A DNA stretch of 47,112 nt from an uncultured Bariatricus sp. (GTDB lineage Bacteria; Bacillota; Clostridia; Lachnospirales; Lachnospiraceae), in contig CAKRCD010000015.1 in NCBI GenBank assembly GCA_934307065.1, positions 1 through 47,112 of the forward strand, in the 5' to 3' direction. The position numbers were made by a program, and so were the translations under genes. Below are positions 35,402-42,267 of this stretch, one piece after another. The notes under the pieces are model-generated. The model saw only the letters and a list, made by a program, of their open reading frames with translations. It made no database searches and had not been told where the DNA came from. Every line of letters begins with the position of its first letter. The stretch's first letter is position 1.

Positions 35402-35443
35402 AAAAAAGAGAATCATAATGAGGGGTTCCTCATTACGACTCTC
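35402..35443 (-). terminator. Terminator after hicB
   Basis: A 16-bp stem (GAGAGTCGTAATGAGG with CCTCATTATGATTCTC on the minus strand, G-T pairs allowed) with a 4-nt loop is followed by six T. Confidence 0.92.
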
Positions 35444-35463
35444 TATAAACCAATCTCAATATT

Positions 35464-35862
35464 TTACCTTGTGATTCCAAGCTTTACCATAAGTGCTTCT
35501 TGTAATATCTGCGAAAAATTTAAACCTTTCTGAATCGCTTCTTCATTTAACCACGCCGGGATACTTAATGTTTTTTTAATTGCTTTAGCATTATGTTTCT
35601 TTTTATATTCATACATATCAAATTCAATTACAACTAAAAATCCATCTCCCGCCTCAATTTCATCCGGTTGCGAAGCTACTGGAATACATTCTTTTTCTTC
35701 TTCTCTGCTTGTAATAGCTAATCCTAAGGCTTCTACTGACATTTCATACGCTTCTTCCATGTCATCGCCTTGTGTCATACACTCCGGGATATCTGGGAAC
35801 GTTACCCAAAAACCACCTTCTTCTGCCTTATGAAAAATTGCAGGATAAAAAATTTTATTCAT
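35464..35862 (-). CDS. hicB: HicB-family antitoxin
   Basis: Neutralises HicA and represses the operon. The N-terminus (YPAIFHKAEEGGFWVTFPDIPECMTQGDDMEEA) is the degenerate RNase-H-like HicB fold, and the C-terminal part (KTLSIPAWLNEEAIQKGLNF) looks like a ribbon-helix-helix DNA-binding domain. The start is set at ATG 35862, with GGAGG 8 nt upstream, giving 132 residues. It is second in the hicA-hicB operon, 28 nt after hicA, and followed by a strong terminator. Confidence 0.92.
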   Translation of the reverse strand: MNKIFYPAIFHKAEEGGFWVTFPDIPECMTQGDDMEEAYEMSVEALGLAITSREEEKECIPVASQPDEIEAGDGFLVVIEFDMYEYKKKHNAKAIKKTLSIPAWLNEEAIQKGLNFSQILQEALMVKLGITR

Positions 35863-35890
35863 ACATAATACCTCCACTTTACTAGCAATG

Positions 35891-36079
35891 TTATTTCAAC
35901 CCAGCCTGCTTAAGTATAGCTTGCTCCATTCCCTTCTTCAAATCTTTAGAATGATAAGGAATGATTACCACTTTTCCAGTTTCTTCATTCTTCATTTTCA
36001 CGTGTGAACCATTTTGACTAATTACCTGAAAACCATTTCTTGATAGGTACTTTATCATTTCTCTGGGAGTCATTGGCAT
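35891..36079 (-). CDS. hicA: HicA-family mRNA interferase toxin
   Basis: Small dsRBD-fold RNase that cuts mRNA when free of HicB. At 62 residues it is typical. The signature is NGFQVISQNGSHVKMKN, with catalytic His26, then the VVIIPYHSKDLKKG strand. AAAGGGG lies 9 nt before the ATG. It is the first gene of the operon and has its own promoter with a candidate operator. Its location beside phage lysis genes and a tRNA fits an accessory island. Confidence 0.93.
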   Translation of the reverse strand: MPMTPREMIKYLSRNGFQVISQNGSHVKMKNEETGKVVIIPYHSKDLKKGMEQAILKQAGLK

Positions 36080-36110
36080 CTTTTGTATCCCCTTTCCTTA
36101 TCACGGTAGT

Positions 36111-36139
36111 ATAATAACACGTATTTTTACGTATTTCAA
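36111..36139 (-). promoter_or_regulatory. hicAB promoter with repeat operator
   Basis: TTGAAA (36139-36134) and TATTAT (36116-36111) are 17 nt apart on the minus strand. The spacer holds ATACGTAAAAATACGT: a direct repeat of ATACGT that also reads as the inverted repeat ACGTA/TACGT, a likely HicB binding site by position. Confidence 0.75.
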
Positions 36140-36160
36140 GTAACTTATGAATTTTTACCT

Positions 36161-36388
36161 CTACTCATCAAATTCTACAACTACATAATGCCCTTTTTCC
36201 GTCTTTCTAATCTCTTTTACCACACCGCTTGTGTTCTTGATCCGTTCATTCACTTTATAACATCCACTCATTGCCACGGCCGGCTTAATGATATAATAAT
36301 AATTGGCACTTAAATATTCGTTGATTTCCACCGTCTGTCCTACTTCTACCTGTCCCGGACGTTCCATTTTAAATTCAACTTCCCGCAT
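36161..36388 (-). CDS. Small conserved-looking protein of unknown function
   Basis: A 75-residue protein not assigned to a family. It is mostly predicted beta strand, with VGQTVEINEY, an aromatic YYYIIKPAVAM core, one Cys and an SGVVKEIRKTEKGHYVVVEFDE end that resembles a small KOW/SH3-like barrel strand pair. A very strong AGGAGG-type site precedes the ATG. It lies upstream of hicAB on the same strand. It could be a small adaptor or nucleic-acid-binding barrel; this is a guess from shape only. Confidence 0.7.
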   Translation of the reverse strand: MREVEFKMERPGQVEVGQTVEINEYLSANYYYIIKPAVAMSGCYKVNERIKNTSGVVKEIRKTEKGHYVVVEFDE

Positions 36389-36427
36389 CTTTTTTCTCCT
36401 CCTCAGTCATCAATCGCTATTTCATCA

Positions 36428-36505
36428 TTATTTTCTTTTTCGACTTTCTTCTAATACACATCCGATTTCATAAAAAATAAGTGTTCCTAAAATTGTTGCC
36501 CACAT
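36428..36505 (-). CDS. 25-residue membrane-like small ORF
   Basis: Reads MWATILGTLIFYEIGCVLEE followed by SRKRK and a stop: a hydrophobic front of about 18 residues and a basic tail, the look of a single-pass membrane miniprotein. AGGAGG (36518-36513) is well placed, 7 nt before the ATG. The start codon is part of an 11-bp inverted repeat described separately. It is too short to judge by coding statistics, and no homologue is recognised. Confidence 0.5.
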   Translation of the reverse strand: MWATILGTLIFYEIGCVLEESRKRK

Positions 36506-36557
36506 AATTTATCCTCCTGTCAAAACTTTTTTCTCCGTTTTCGATAGATAAATTATG
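36503..36557 (-). promoter_or_regulatory. Inverted repeat sequestering the start codon of the 25-residue ORF
   Basis: CATAATTTATC and GATAAATTATG (36503-36513 and 36547-36557) are perfect complements separated by 33 nt. In the minus-strand RNA the 3' arm ends in the ATG of the small ORF and starts at its ribosome binding site, so folding would block initiation. Confidence 0.6.
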
Positions 36558-36656
36558 CACGGCATGGTGTACCATAAAAATCCCAGCTATTTATATCGAT
36601 CAAATTGATTTTTATTAATAATACTTTTCTAACTGACTCATTTTTTCAAACCAGCA

Positions 36657-36689
36657 GAAACGAAAAGAGCGATATTACTCGCTCTTTTC
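36657..36689 (-). terminator. Terminator overlapping the lgt stop codon
   Basis: AAAAGAGCGA and TCGCTCTTTT form a 10-bp stem whose loop contains the lgt stop codon; TTTTCGTTT follows on the minus strand. Confidence 0.7.
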
Positions 36690-37454
36690 TGCCTGTTTTT
36701 CTTTGTTTTTGTCTGCATTCTGTTTATTTTTCCAAAACAGTAATAACGCACCTGCCACAATGACAAAGGAAATCCACTGGGATGTGGAAAAGATTCCAAA
36801 ACCGCCCCGGTCATCTGAGCGCAAAAATTCAATTAAGAAGCGGCCAATTCCATAAAGAAGCATATAAAGCGCACCCACATTTCCTGTCACTTTATTTCGC
36901 TTATAATACCATAACAGAATTCCCGTAATCAGGAAATCTCCCGCTGACGAGAAAAGCTGTGTCGGAAGCAATTTTATACCTGCCGGTGCAAAACATCCTT
37001 CTGGAAATGTAACTCCTAAGAAAGAAGTGGTCTCTCTGCCATAACAGCATCCGGCCAGAAAGCAACCGATTCTTCCAAATCCCTGTGCTAACGCTATGGA
37101 TGGTGCGCAGAGGTCAAAGTATTCCAGAAATTTGTAATTTTTCCATTTGCAATAAATGATTGCAGCCAAAACTCCAAAGATAATTCCGCCATATACCACA
37201 AAACCTTCGCTTCCTAACAGACCTAACGGATTCTTCAGAAAAGATTTGAACTCCACAATAACGAACAATAGCTTTGCACCAATAAATCCGGCTACCAGAC
37301 CATAAATAGCAATATCCATCACTGCCTCTTCTTTTAAATGATTCTTCTTTGCTCTGCTCACTGCAAGTGCAATACAGGCAAGTACTCCGATAGCTATCAT
37401 CAAGCCATAACCATGTATGGTAAACTTTCCAATCGTAATTATATCCATTTTCAT
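36675..37454 (-). CDS. lgt: Prolipoprotein diacylglyceryl transferase
   Basis: Membrane enzyme that attaches diacylglycerol to the lipobox cysteine of prolipoproteins. The Lgt signature is GRIGCFLAGCCYGRET (about 126-141), with the N-terminal HGYGLMIAIGV and the C-terminal GRFLIEFLRSDDRG. Seven hydrophobic segments are apparent and the length of 259 is normal. GAGGA lies 8 nt before the ATG at 37454. It is monocistronic, with a consensus promoter about 90 nt upstream. Confidence 0.96.
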   Translation of the reverse strand: MKMDIITIGKFTIHGYGLMIAIGVLACIALAVSRAKKNHLKEEAVMDIAIYGLVAGFIGAKLLFVIVEFKSFLKNPLGLLGSEGFVVYGGIIFGVLAAIIYCKWKNYKFLEYFDLCAPSIALAQGFGRIGCFLAGCCYGRETTSFLGVTFPEGCFAPAGIKLLPTQLFSSAGDFLITGILLWYYKRNKVTGNVGALYMLLYGIGRFLIEFLRSDDRGGFGIFSTSQWISFVIVAGALLLFWKNKQNADKNKEKQAEKSE

Positions 37455-37543
37455 TTTCCATTTCCTCGATTCATTTATCTTATCCAGACCAATGGCAATA
37501 CATCTGAACTTAAGTCATTGCACTGCCAATGCCGTTACCGCCC

Positions 37544-37572
37544 ATTATAGCATGATTCCTCTGGCATTTCAA
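37544..37572 (-). promoter_or_regulatory. Strong promoter of lgt
   Basis: TTGAAA (37572-37567), a 17-nt spacer ending in TGC (extended -10), and a consensus TATAAT (37549-37544) on the minus strand. The leader is about 85 nt and contains a CATTG/CAATG small hairpin. Confidence 0.88.
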
Positions 37573-37638
37573 ACGAAAGCCTACGAAAAAGGATGGTCCT
37601 AAAAAGAATGGTTTTAAAATAATAGTTTTGCGGAACAC

Positions 37639-37669
37639 AAAAGGCTCCATGAAATGATTCATGAAGCCT
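37639..37669 (-). terminator. Terminator of the infC-rpmI-rplT operon
   Basis: GGCTTCATGAA and TTCATGGAGCC pair on the minus strand with one mismatch and are followed by TTTTGTGTT. Confidence 0.85.
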
Positions 37670-37718
37670 CCCTCTACTCTCAACGAAATTTGAGTAAATA
37701 TCTTATTTAAGTAACTGA

Positions 37719-38075
37719 TTATGCAAGTGCTTTCTTAGCAACTTCTGCTACTGCAGCAAATCCTGCAGCATCATTAACTGCCATTTCAGCAAGCATCTTT
37801 CTGTTCATATCAACACCAGCAACTTTTAATCCATGCATTAACTTGCTGTATGATAATCCGTTCATTCTTGCAGCAGCATTGATACGTGCAATCCATAACT
37901 GACGCATCTGACGTTTTTTCTGCTTTCTTCCTGCGTATGCAGATGTAAGAGCTCTCATTACAGACTGTTTTGCAACTCTGTACTGTTTAGAGCGTGCTCC
38001 TCTGTATCCTTTTGCTAACTTTAATGTTCTATTGTGTTTCTTCTTAGCGTTCATTCCGCCTTTAATTCTTGCCAT
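37719..38075 (-). CDS. rplT: 50S ribosomal protein L20
   Basis: Early-assembly 23S rRNA-binding protein and known translational repressor of its own operon in several bacteria. At 118 residues it begins [21 protein letters not shown], with the signature [30 protein letters not shown] spread over about residues 43-72. GAAGGAGG precedes the ATG. It is third in infC-rpmI-rplT. Confidence 0.98.
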   Translation of the reverse strand: MARIKGGMNAKKKHNRTLKLAKGYRGARSKQYRVAKQSVMRALTSAYAGRKQKKRQMRQLWIARINAAARMNGLSYSKLMHGLKVAGVDMNRKMLAEMAVNDAAGFAAVAEVAKKALA

Positions 38076-38107
38076 TTCCTAAATCCTCCTTCTATCTGAA
38101 TCATATC

Positions 38108-38305
38108 TTAGAGATATGGTAATACCTTCTTCATGTTCTTTACATTTGTAGCATCTGTGATAGTTGACTGTCTGAGATTTCTTTTTCTCTTAGTAGACTT
38201 CTTTGTTAAGATATGGCTCTTATAAGCTTTATTTCTTTTTAATAAACCTGTTGCTGTTTTTTTGAAGCGCTTTGCAGCTGCTCTATTTGTTTTAATTTTT
38301 GGCAT
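38108..38305 (-). CDS. rpmI: 50S ribosomal protein L35
   Basis: A 65-residue basic ribosomal protein beginning [20 protein letters not shown], the diagnostic L35 N-terminus. AAGGAGG lies upstream. It sits between infC and rplT. Confidence 0.98.
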   Translation of the reverse strand: MPKIKTNRAAAKRFKKTATGLLKRNKAYKSHILTKKSTKRKRNLRQSTITDATNVKNMKKVLPYL

Positions 38306-38339
38306 GATAATTTCCTCCTTAAAATAAATATGTGTATTT

Positions 38340-38846
38340 TTAACGTTTTTCAGTTAAAACCATGCTCAGGCTTCTGCCTTCCAGTTTTGCCGGCTTTTCC
38401 ACAACAGCTACATCTTTTAACATATCCGCAAAATCATCCAGAATATGTTTACTCTGCTGCATATGAGCCATTTCTCTTCCTCTGAATCGAAGGGAAACTT
38501 TTACTTTGTTTCCTTTTGTGATAAACTTCTTCGCATTGTTCATCTTCGTATTCAAGTCATTTGTATCAATGTTTGGTGACAAACGTACTTCTTTAACTTC
38601 AACGGTCTTCTGTTTCTTCTTTGCTTCTTTCTCTTTACGTGCCTGCTCGTAGCGGAACTTTCCATAATCTACAATCTTACATACAGGCGGCTTTGCAGTC
38701 GGAGCAATCTTCACAAGATCCAGTTCCGCTTCCTGTGCCAGTTTCATAGCATCTCTGGCCGACATAATTCCTAATTGTTCCCCGTTCTCACTAACCACAC
38801 GCACTTCTTTGTCGCGGATTTGTTCGTTGATCATTAATTCGCTAAT
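38340..38846 (-). CDS. infC: Translation initiation factor IF-3, AUU start codon
   Basis: IF-3 checks the start codon and keeps the 30S subunit free. The body is canonical: [14 protein letters not shown] at the front, [12 protein letters not shown] mid-protein and [13 protein letters not shown] in the C-terminal domain. The start is read as ATT at 38846: GGAGGTG ends 7 nt before it, and no ATG, GTG or TTG is at that distance; the next ATG (LMINEQ) is 12 nt further. A frame running up to 39050 covers the structured leader and is not coding. An AUU start is known for infC in E. coli, where IF-3 represses its own synthesis. The product is 168 residues. Confidence 0.94.
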   Translation of the reverse strand: MSELMINEQIRDKEVRVVSENGEQLGIMSARDAMKLAQEAELDLVKIAPTAKPPVCKIVDYGKFRYEQARKEKEAKKKQKTVEVKEVRLSPNIDTNDLNTKMNNAKKFITKGNKVKVSLRFRGREMAHMQQSKHILDDFADMLKDVAVVEKPAKLEGRSLSMVLTEKR

Positions 38847-39003
38847 AGTTGTACACCTCCATAATAAAATAAGTGAATAGTCAAAGACTATCCACTTGAA
38901 TAACATAAAATATTGAAATACTCCCAACATTCTTTCATTATCAAACCCAAGTCGCCCAATTGCGCTAAGGTGAGAGTGGATACTCTTCTTTCTTTTTAAC
39001 ACC
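38847..39003 (-). promoter_or_regulatory. Structured leader of infC-rpmI-rplT
   Basis: About 155 nt of leader. Just before the ribosome binding site is a 12-bp hairpin with a 3-nt loop (AAGTGGATAGTC / GACTATTCACTT, 38871-38896) followed by ATTTTATT. Further upstream AGTATCCACT (38984-38975) can pair with the AGTGGATA arm over 8 bp, so two alternative folds exist. The position matches the L20-responsive leaders known for this operon in Firmicutes; the ligand is inferred. Confidence 0.7.
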
Positions 39004-39009
39004 TGGTAT

Positions 39010-39038
39010 AGCTTATCACATCTGTTCCTCTCTGTCAA
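39010..39038 (-). promoter_or_regulatory. Candidate promoter of infC operon
   Basis: TTGACA (39038-39033), a 17-nt spacer and TGATAAGCT (-10 TAAGCT with TG extension, 39015-39010) on the minus strand, inside the last codons of the CarD-family gene. Confidence 0.55.
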
Positions 39039-39537
39039 CAGATTTTTCACAATATATTTTAATTATTTCAACAATTTCCTTTTTGCTCTTTTTCATGACA
39101 AGCTCCAGTTCCGAATACAGGAGATTTTCTGCAATATCAAAATATTTTCCATCAATTACAGTACTTCTTTTTCCTTGTTCCTGTCTACTTTTTTTCCGTT
39201 GATAAATTAATTTAATAATTCCTACCAGTTTTTCCGGATTATTACTCTGTATCGCATTTTTATAATTTTGTTCTCGTTCCTTATCATTTTTTATCCAAGC
39301 TTCATTTATTTCAGGAATCTTTTTTAGCAATGCTTCTGCTTCTTCTTTCGTCATAACCATTCTGACTGTTTCATCCACCTTATCTATTGGTACATATAAT
39401 CTGGACTTCTCGTCAGATAATGGTACCAACAAATAATATAGTTTCTTCTTATCATTAACAAAATCCGGATGAACAATATCTTCTATTTTGCATACACCGT
39501 TTGCCAGTTTCACAATATAATCTCCTGTCTGGTACAT
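39016..39537 (-). CDS. CarD/CdnL-family RNA polymerase-binding regulator
   Basis: A 173-residue protein with an N-terminal RNA-polymerase-interacting domain (MYQTGDYIVKLANGVCKIEDI, then YYLLVPL and LYVPIDKVDE), as in CarD and the TRCF RID, and a helical C-terminal half for DNA contact. In mycobacteria and Bacillus such proteins stabilise open complexes or are stress-linked. ATG 39537 is preferred over the GTG one codon before; AGGAGG is 9 nt upstream. It has its own promoter, and the infC promoter lies within its 3' end. Confidence 0.9.
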   Translation of the reverse strand: MYQTGDYIVKLANGVCKIEDIVHPDFVNDKKKLYYLLVPLSDEKSRLYVPIDKVDETVRMVMTKEEAEALLKKIPEINEAWIKNDKEREQNYKNAIQSNNPEKLVGIIKLIYQRKKSRQEQGKRSTVIDGKYFDIAENLLYSELELVMKKSKKEIVEIIKIYCEKSVDREEQM

Positions 39538-39561
39538 CACTACACACCTCCTGTACCTTGT

Positions 39562-39590
39562 ATTTTAAACTTAATTTTTGTTCATTTCAA
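39562..39590 (-). promoter_or_regulatory. Promoter of the CarD-family gene
   Basis: TTGAAA (39590-39585) and TAAAAT (39567-39562) are 17 nt apart on the minus strand. Confidence 0.75.
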
Positions 39591-39633
39591 AGGCACTTTT
39601 TCACAATTTTTTCGTTGAAAATTGGCGTTCTCG

Positions 39634-39662
39634 TTGATTTTCTTCCTATATTTTGCTATGAT
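39634..39662 (+). promoter_or_regulatory. Promoter of the riboswitch-flavoprotein unit
   Basis: TTGATT (39634-39639) and TATGAT (39657-39662) are 17 nt apart. The predicted start point, about 39669, coincides with the first base of riboswitch helix P1. Confidence 0.85.
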
Positions 39663-39669
39663 AGCTGAG

Positions 39670-39767
39670 GATTATATAAATTCATGATATGGATGAATGT
39701 TTCTACTGACTGCCGCAAATAGTTATCTATAATCTTTCTTTTAGATACGCTGACTTTTGCGGTATCT
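39670..39767 (+). promoter_or_regulatory. Purine riboswitch, guanine (C74) type, with expression platform
   Basis: P1 is GATTATA / TATAATC (39670-39676, 39728-39734). P2 is ATTCAT / ATGAAT enclosing loop GATATGG, identical to the L2 loop of xpt-type aptamers. J2/3 is GTTTCTAC. P3 is TGACTG / TAGTTA enclosing CCGCAAA, one base from the classic L3. J3/1 holds TCTAT, so the ligand-pairing position is C, which specifies guanine-type purines; the conserved U51 argues against the deoxyguanosine variant. Downstream, AGATAC/GTATCT (39743-39767) forms a hairpin, and TTTGCGG (39756-39762) is complementary to loop L3, giving an alternative fold. Confidence 0.92.
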
Positions 39768-39802
39768 TTATGTCAAAAAATAATAATTCAGGAGGATGTT
39801 GC

Positions 39803-41182
39803 ATGAAGCATTATGACGTTATTGTAATCGGTGCCGGTCCTGGTGGCATTTTCGCTACCTACGAACTGGCAAAAGAACAGCCGGAGCTTTCTGTCGGAGT
39901 ATTTGAAGCCGGTCATGAATTAGCCAGAAGAAAATGTCCAATTGACGGAGAGAAAGTGAAAACCTGTATTCACTGTAAAAGCTGTTCTATTATGAGCGGT
40001 TTCGGTGGAGCCGGTGCTTTCTCAGATGGAAAATACAATATCACAAATGATTTTGGCGGTACACTTTACGAACATATCGGCAAGAAACAGGCCATTGATT
40101 TGATGAAATATGTAGATACCATCAACATGGCATATGGCGGGGAGGGCACAAAGCTCTACTCAACTTCCGGAACAAAATTCAAAAAGATCTGTATGCAGAA
40201 TAAGCTGAAGCTTCTGGACGCGTCTGTCCGTCATCTTGGTACAGATATCAACTACGTCGTCCTTGAAAATATATATGCTGATTTAAAAGAAAAAGCAGAT
40301 TTCTATTTTGATACTCCTGTCCTTTCTGTGACACACTCTGGCGATACTTATTATATTCATACGGAAAATGGTGACTTCAGCTGCACAAATTGTATCGTAT
40401 CAGTTGGCCGCAGTGGAAGCAAATGGATGGAACAGGTCTGTCGCGAACTGGACATTCCAACCAAATCGAATCGTGTAGATATTGGTGTGCGCGTGGAACT
40501 TCCTGCCGTGATTTTCTCGCACCTCACGGACGAATTATACGAGAGCAAAATCGTTTACCGTACCCAGCAGTTCGAAGACAACGTTCGTACCTTCTGTATG
40601 AATCCACATGGCATTGTGGTAAATGAAAACACCAACGGCATTGTCACGGTAAATGGCCATAGCTATGAAGGCGCAGAAATGCAGACCGAAAACACCAACT
40701 TTGCCCTCTTGGTTGCAAAGCATTTTTCAGAACCATTTAAAGACAGTAATGGATATGGTGAAAGCATCGCAAGACTTTCCAATATGCTCGGCGGCGGTGT
40801 CATTGTTCAGCGTTTCGGCGATCTGGTAAGAGGCCGCAGAAGTACAGAAAGCAGAATCGAAGAAGGCCTTGTCACTCCTACTCTTTCTGCAACTCCGGGA
40901 GATTTGAGTCTGGTGCTTCCAAAACGTATCTTAGATGGAATCATTGAAATGATTTATGCCCTTGATAAAATCGCACCAGGTACTGCAAATGACGATACCT
41001 TACTTTATGGTGTGGAAGTAAAATTCTACAACATGGAAGTGGAATTAAATGATAATCTCGAATGTAAATACGATGGTTTATACATTATCGGTGACGGAAG
41101 CGGTGTGACTCACTCCCTCTCCCACGCATCCGCAAGCGGAGTTTATGTTGCAAGACATCTCTCCGAGAAATTAGGAAAATAG
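39803..41182 (+). CDS. FAD-dependent oxidoreductase, COG2509-like, function unknown
   Basis: A 459-residue flavoprotein with an N-terminal dinucleotide-binding motif (VIVIGAGPGGIFATYELA), a cysteine group C45, C55, C58 and C61 (CPIDGEKVKTCIHCKSC) directly before SGFGGAGAFSDGK, and a C-terminal FAD motif YIIGDGSGVTHSLSHA. This matches the family annotated as uncharacterised FAD-dependent dehydrogenases. The four cysteines could bind an iron-sulfur cluster or zinc. The start at 39803 has AGGAGG 7 nt upstream; an ATG at 39770 overlaps the leader. It is monocistronic, preceded by a purine riboswitch and followed by a terminator, which suggests a role in purine-linked redox chemistry. Confidence 0.88.
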   Translation: MKHYDVIVIGAGPGGIFATYELAKEQPELSVGVFEAGHELARRKCPIDGEKVKTCIHCKSCSIMSGFGGAGAFSDGKYNITNDFGGTLYEHIGKKQAIDLMKYVDTINMAYGGEGTKLYSTSGTKFKKICMQNKLKLLDASVRHLGTDINYVVLENIYADLKEKADFYFDTPVLSVTHSGDTYYIHTENGDFSCTNCIVSVGRSGSKWMEQVCRELDIPTKSNRVDIGVRVELPAVIFSHLTDELYESKIVYRTQQFEDNVRTFCMNPHGIVVNENTNGIVTVNGHSYEGAEMQTENTNFALLVAKHFSEPFKDSNGYGESIARLSNMLGGGVIVQRFGDLVRGRRSTESRIEEGLVTPTLSATPGDLSLVLPKRILDGIIEMIYALDKIAPGTANDDTLLYGVEVKFYNMEVELNDNLECKYDGLYIIGDGSGVTHSLSHASASGVYVARHLSEKLGK

Positions 41183-41195
41183 AACTTTGTAACAT

Positions 41196-41246
41196 GAAAT
41201 AAGTACAGTGGAGAAATCTCCGGCTGTACTTATTTCTTTACTATTT
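41196..41246 (+). terminator. Terminator of the flavoprotein gene
   Basis: GAAATAAGTACAG and CTGTACTTATTTC form a perfect 13-bp outer stem with an inner GGAGA/TCTCC, followed by TTTACTATTTTTTC. Confidence 0.9.
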
Positions 41247-41490
41247 TTTCTTTTCGTCTAACAGCATTACCCCCGGCTTTGGGTTTGCTTTAATTGCGCC
41301 CACAATAGGATGCGATACATATTTTTCTTCCAGATACTTGTATATCTTTGTCCGCCAGTTTCACGGAAAATGCACCTGCTGCGTCATCCAGAGTCCAGTC
41401 ATGCATAGTTCCTGCTTTTCCAAAGCTCATGCAGCCCACGCAAAGCTTAGAAACCTCTATGTCTGTATTTCCCAATTTGGTATATTCCAT
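41241..41490 (-). pseudogene. Aldo/keto reductase remnant
   Basis: The first 35 codons give a clear aldo/keto reductase N-terminus (MEYTKLGNTDIEVSKLCVG, then CMSFGKAGTMHDW). The frame then passes straight to the end of the protein: about 250 residues of the barrel are missing. After a one-base shift near 41330 the other frame continues KYLEEKYVSHPIVGAIKA to MLLDEKKK and a stop at 41241, a typical reductase C-terminus. So the gene has an internal deletion plus a frameshift. It sits 9 nt after the CMD-cupin gene, in a position where Clostridia often carry the intact reductase with flavodoxin and LysR genes. Confidence 0.85.
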
Positions 41491-41499
41491 AGCAGCCTC

Positions 41500-42267
41500 C
41501 TATTTCAGACATCCATACTGTTCGTCGGTAACTGCCTCACACCATTCATTGGCGCATTCTTCGCCCGGAACTTCAATGGCCAGATGTGAAAACCACTCAT
41601 CCGGCGCTGCGCCATGCCAGTGTTTTACTTCCGGTGGAATGTTAATGCAGTCACCCGGCTTCATTTCAATGGCTTCCTTGCCTTCTTCCTGATAATATCC
41701 GCGTCCTGCTACGCATACCAGAATCTGTCCGCCGCCTTGTTTTGCATGATGGATATGCCAATTATTACGACATCCCGGCTCAAAAGTGACATTAAACACA
41801 CCAACCTGACTGGTGGAAACCGGTGCAAGATAACTCTGTCCTACAAAGTATTCTGCAAAGGCATCGTTTGGTTCTCCGATTGGAAATACCATGGATTTCG
41901 CATGCGCTCTCATTGCCTCGTCTTCATAAGGGAAATCCCCTTCATTCATCTGCCATACTTCTTTTGCAAGGTTAAATACTGCCCATCCCTTCGGCCATCC
42001 TACATAAAAGGCTACGTGTGTAATAATCGCAGCAATTTCCTTCTGCGTAACACCATGGTCTTTTGCGTTTTGTAAATGAAAACGCAGGGACGAATCGGTA
42101 ATACCTGAGGACATTAATGCAACTGCGGTAATGATACTTCTTGTTTTCACATCAATATCCTGATTATTCCAGTTTTCTCCAAATAATACATCATCATTAA
42201 AATGTGCAAATTCCGGTGCAAATTCACCAAGTGCATTTCTTCCTGCTGTCTGTACAATCTTTCCCAT
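41500..42267 (-). CDS. Carboxymuconolactone decarboxylase-cupin fusion protein
   Basis: A 255-residue two-domain protein. Residues 10-115 resemble the CMD/AhpD fold (VKTRSIITAVALMSSG, then HLQNAKDHGVTQKEI), but without the CxxC of AhpD, so a peroxidase role is unlikely. Residues 150-245 form a cupin with metal-ligand motif NWHIHHAKQGGGQ and the later HWHG. Such fusions are common next to flavodoxins and aldo/keto reductases; the substrate is unknown. Its start codon lies at the end of a 16-bp tandem duplication that carries the ribosome binding site. It follows the flavodoxin gene by 35 nt. Confidence 0.87.
   Translation of the reverse strand: MGKIVQTAGRNALGEFAPEFAHFNDDVLFGENWNNQDIDVKTRSIITAVALMSSGITDSSLRFHLQNAKDHGVTQKEIAAIITHVAFYVGWPKGWAVFNLAKEVWQMNEGDFPYEDEAMRAHAKSMVFPIGEPNDAFAEYFVGQSYLAPVSTSQVGVFNVTFEPGCRNNWHIHHAKQGGGQILVCVAGRGYYQEEGKEAIEMKPGDCINIPPEVKHWHGAAPDEWFSHLAIEVPGEECANEWCEAVTDEQYGCLK

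Noticed and set aside
34025..36400. Intact integrated prophage at tRNA-Leu
   Set aside because: No integrase, replication or structural gene is seen, and no second tRNA-end repeat was found beyond hicAB. Only a lysis pair remains.
38847..39050. N-terminal extension of IF-3 by 68 residues
   Set aside because: The extension covers a structured leader, has no family similarity and ignores the GGAGGTG placed before the AUU codon.
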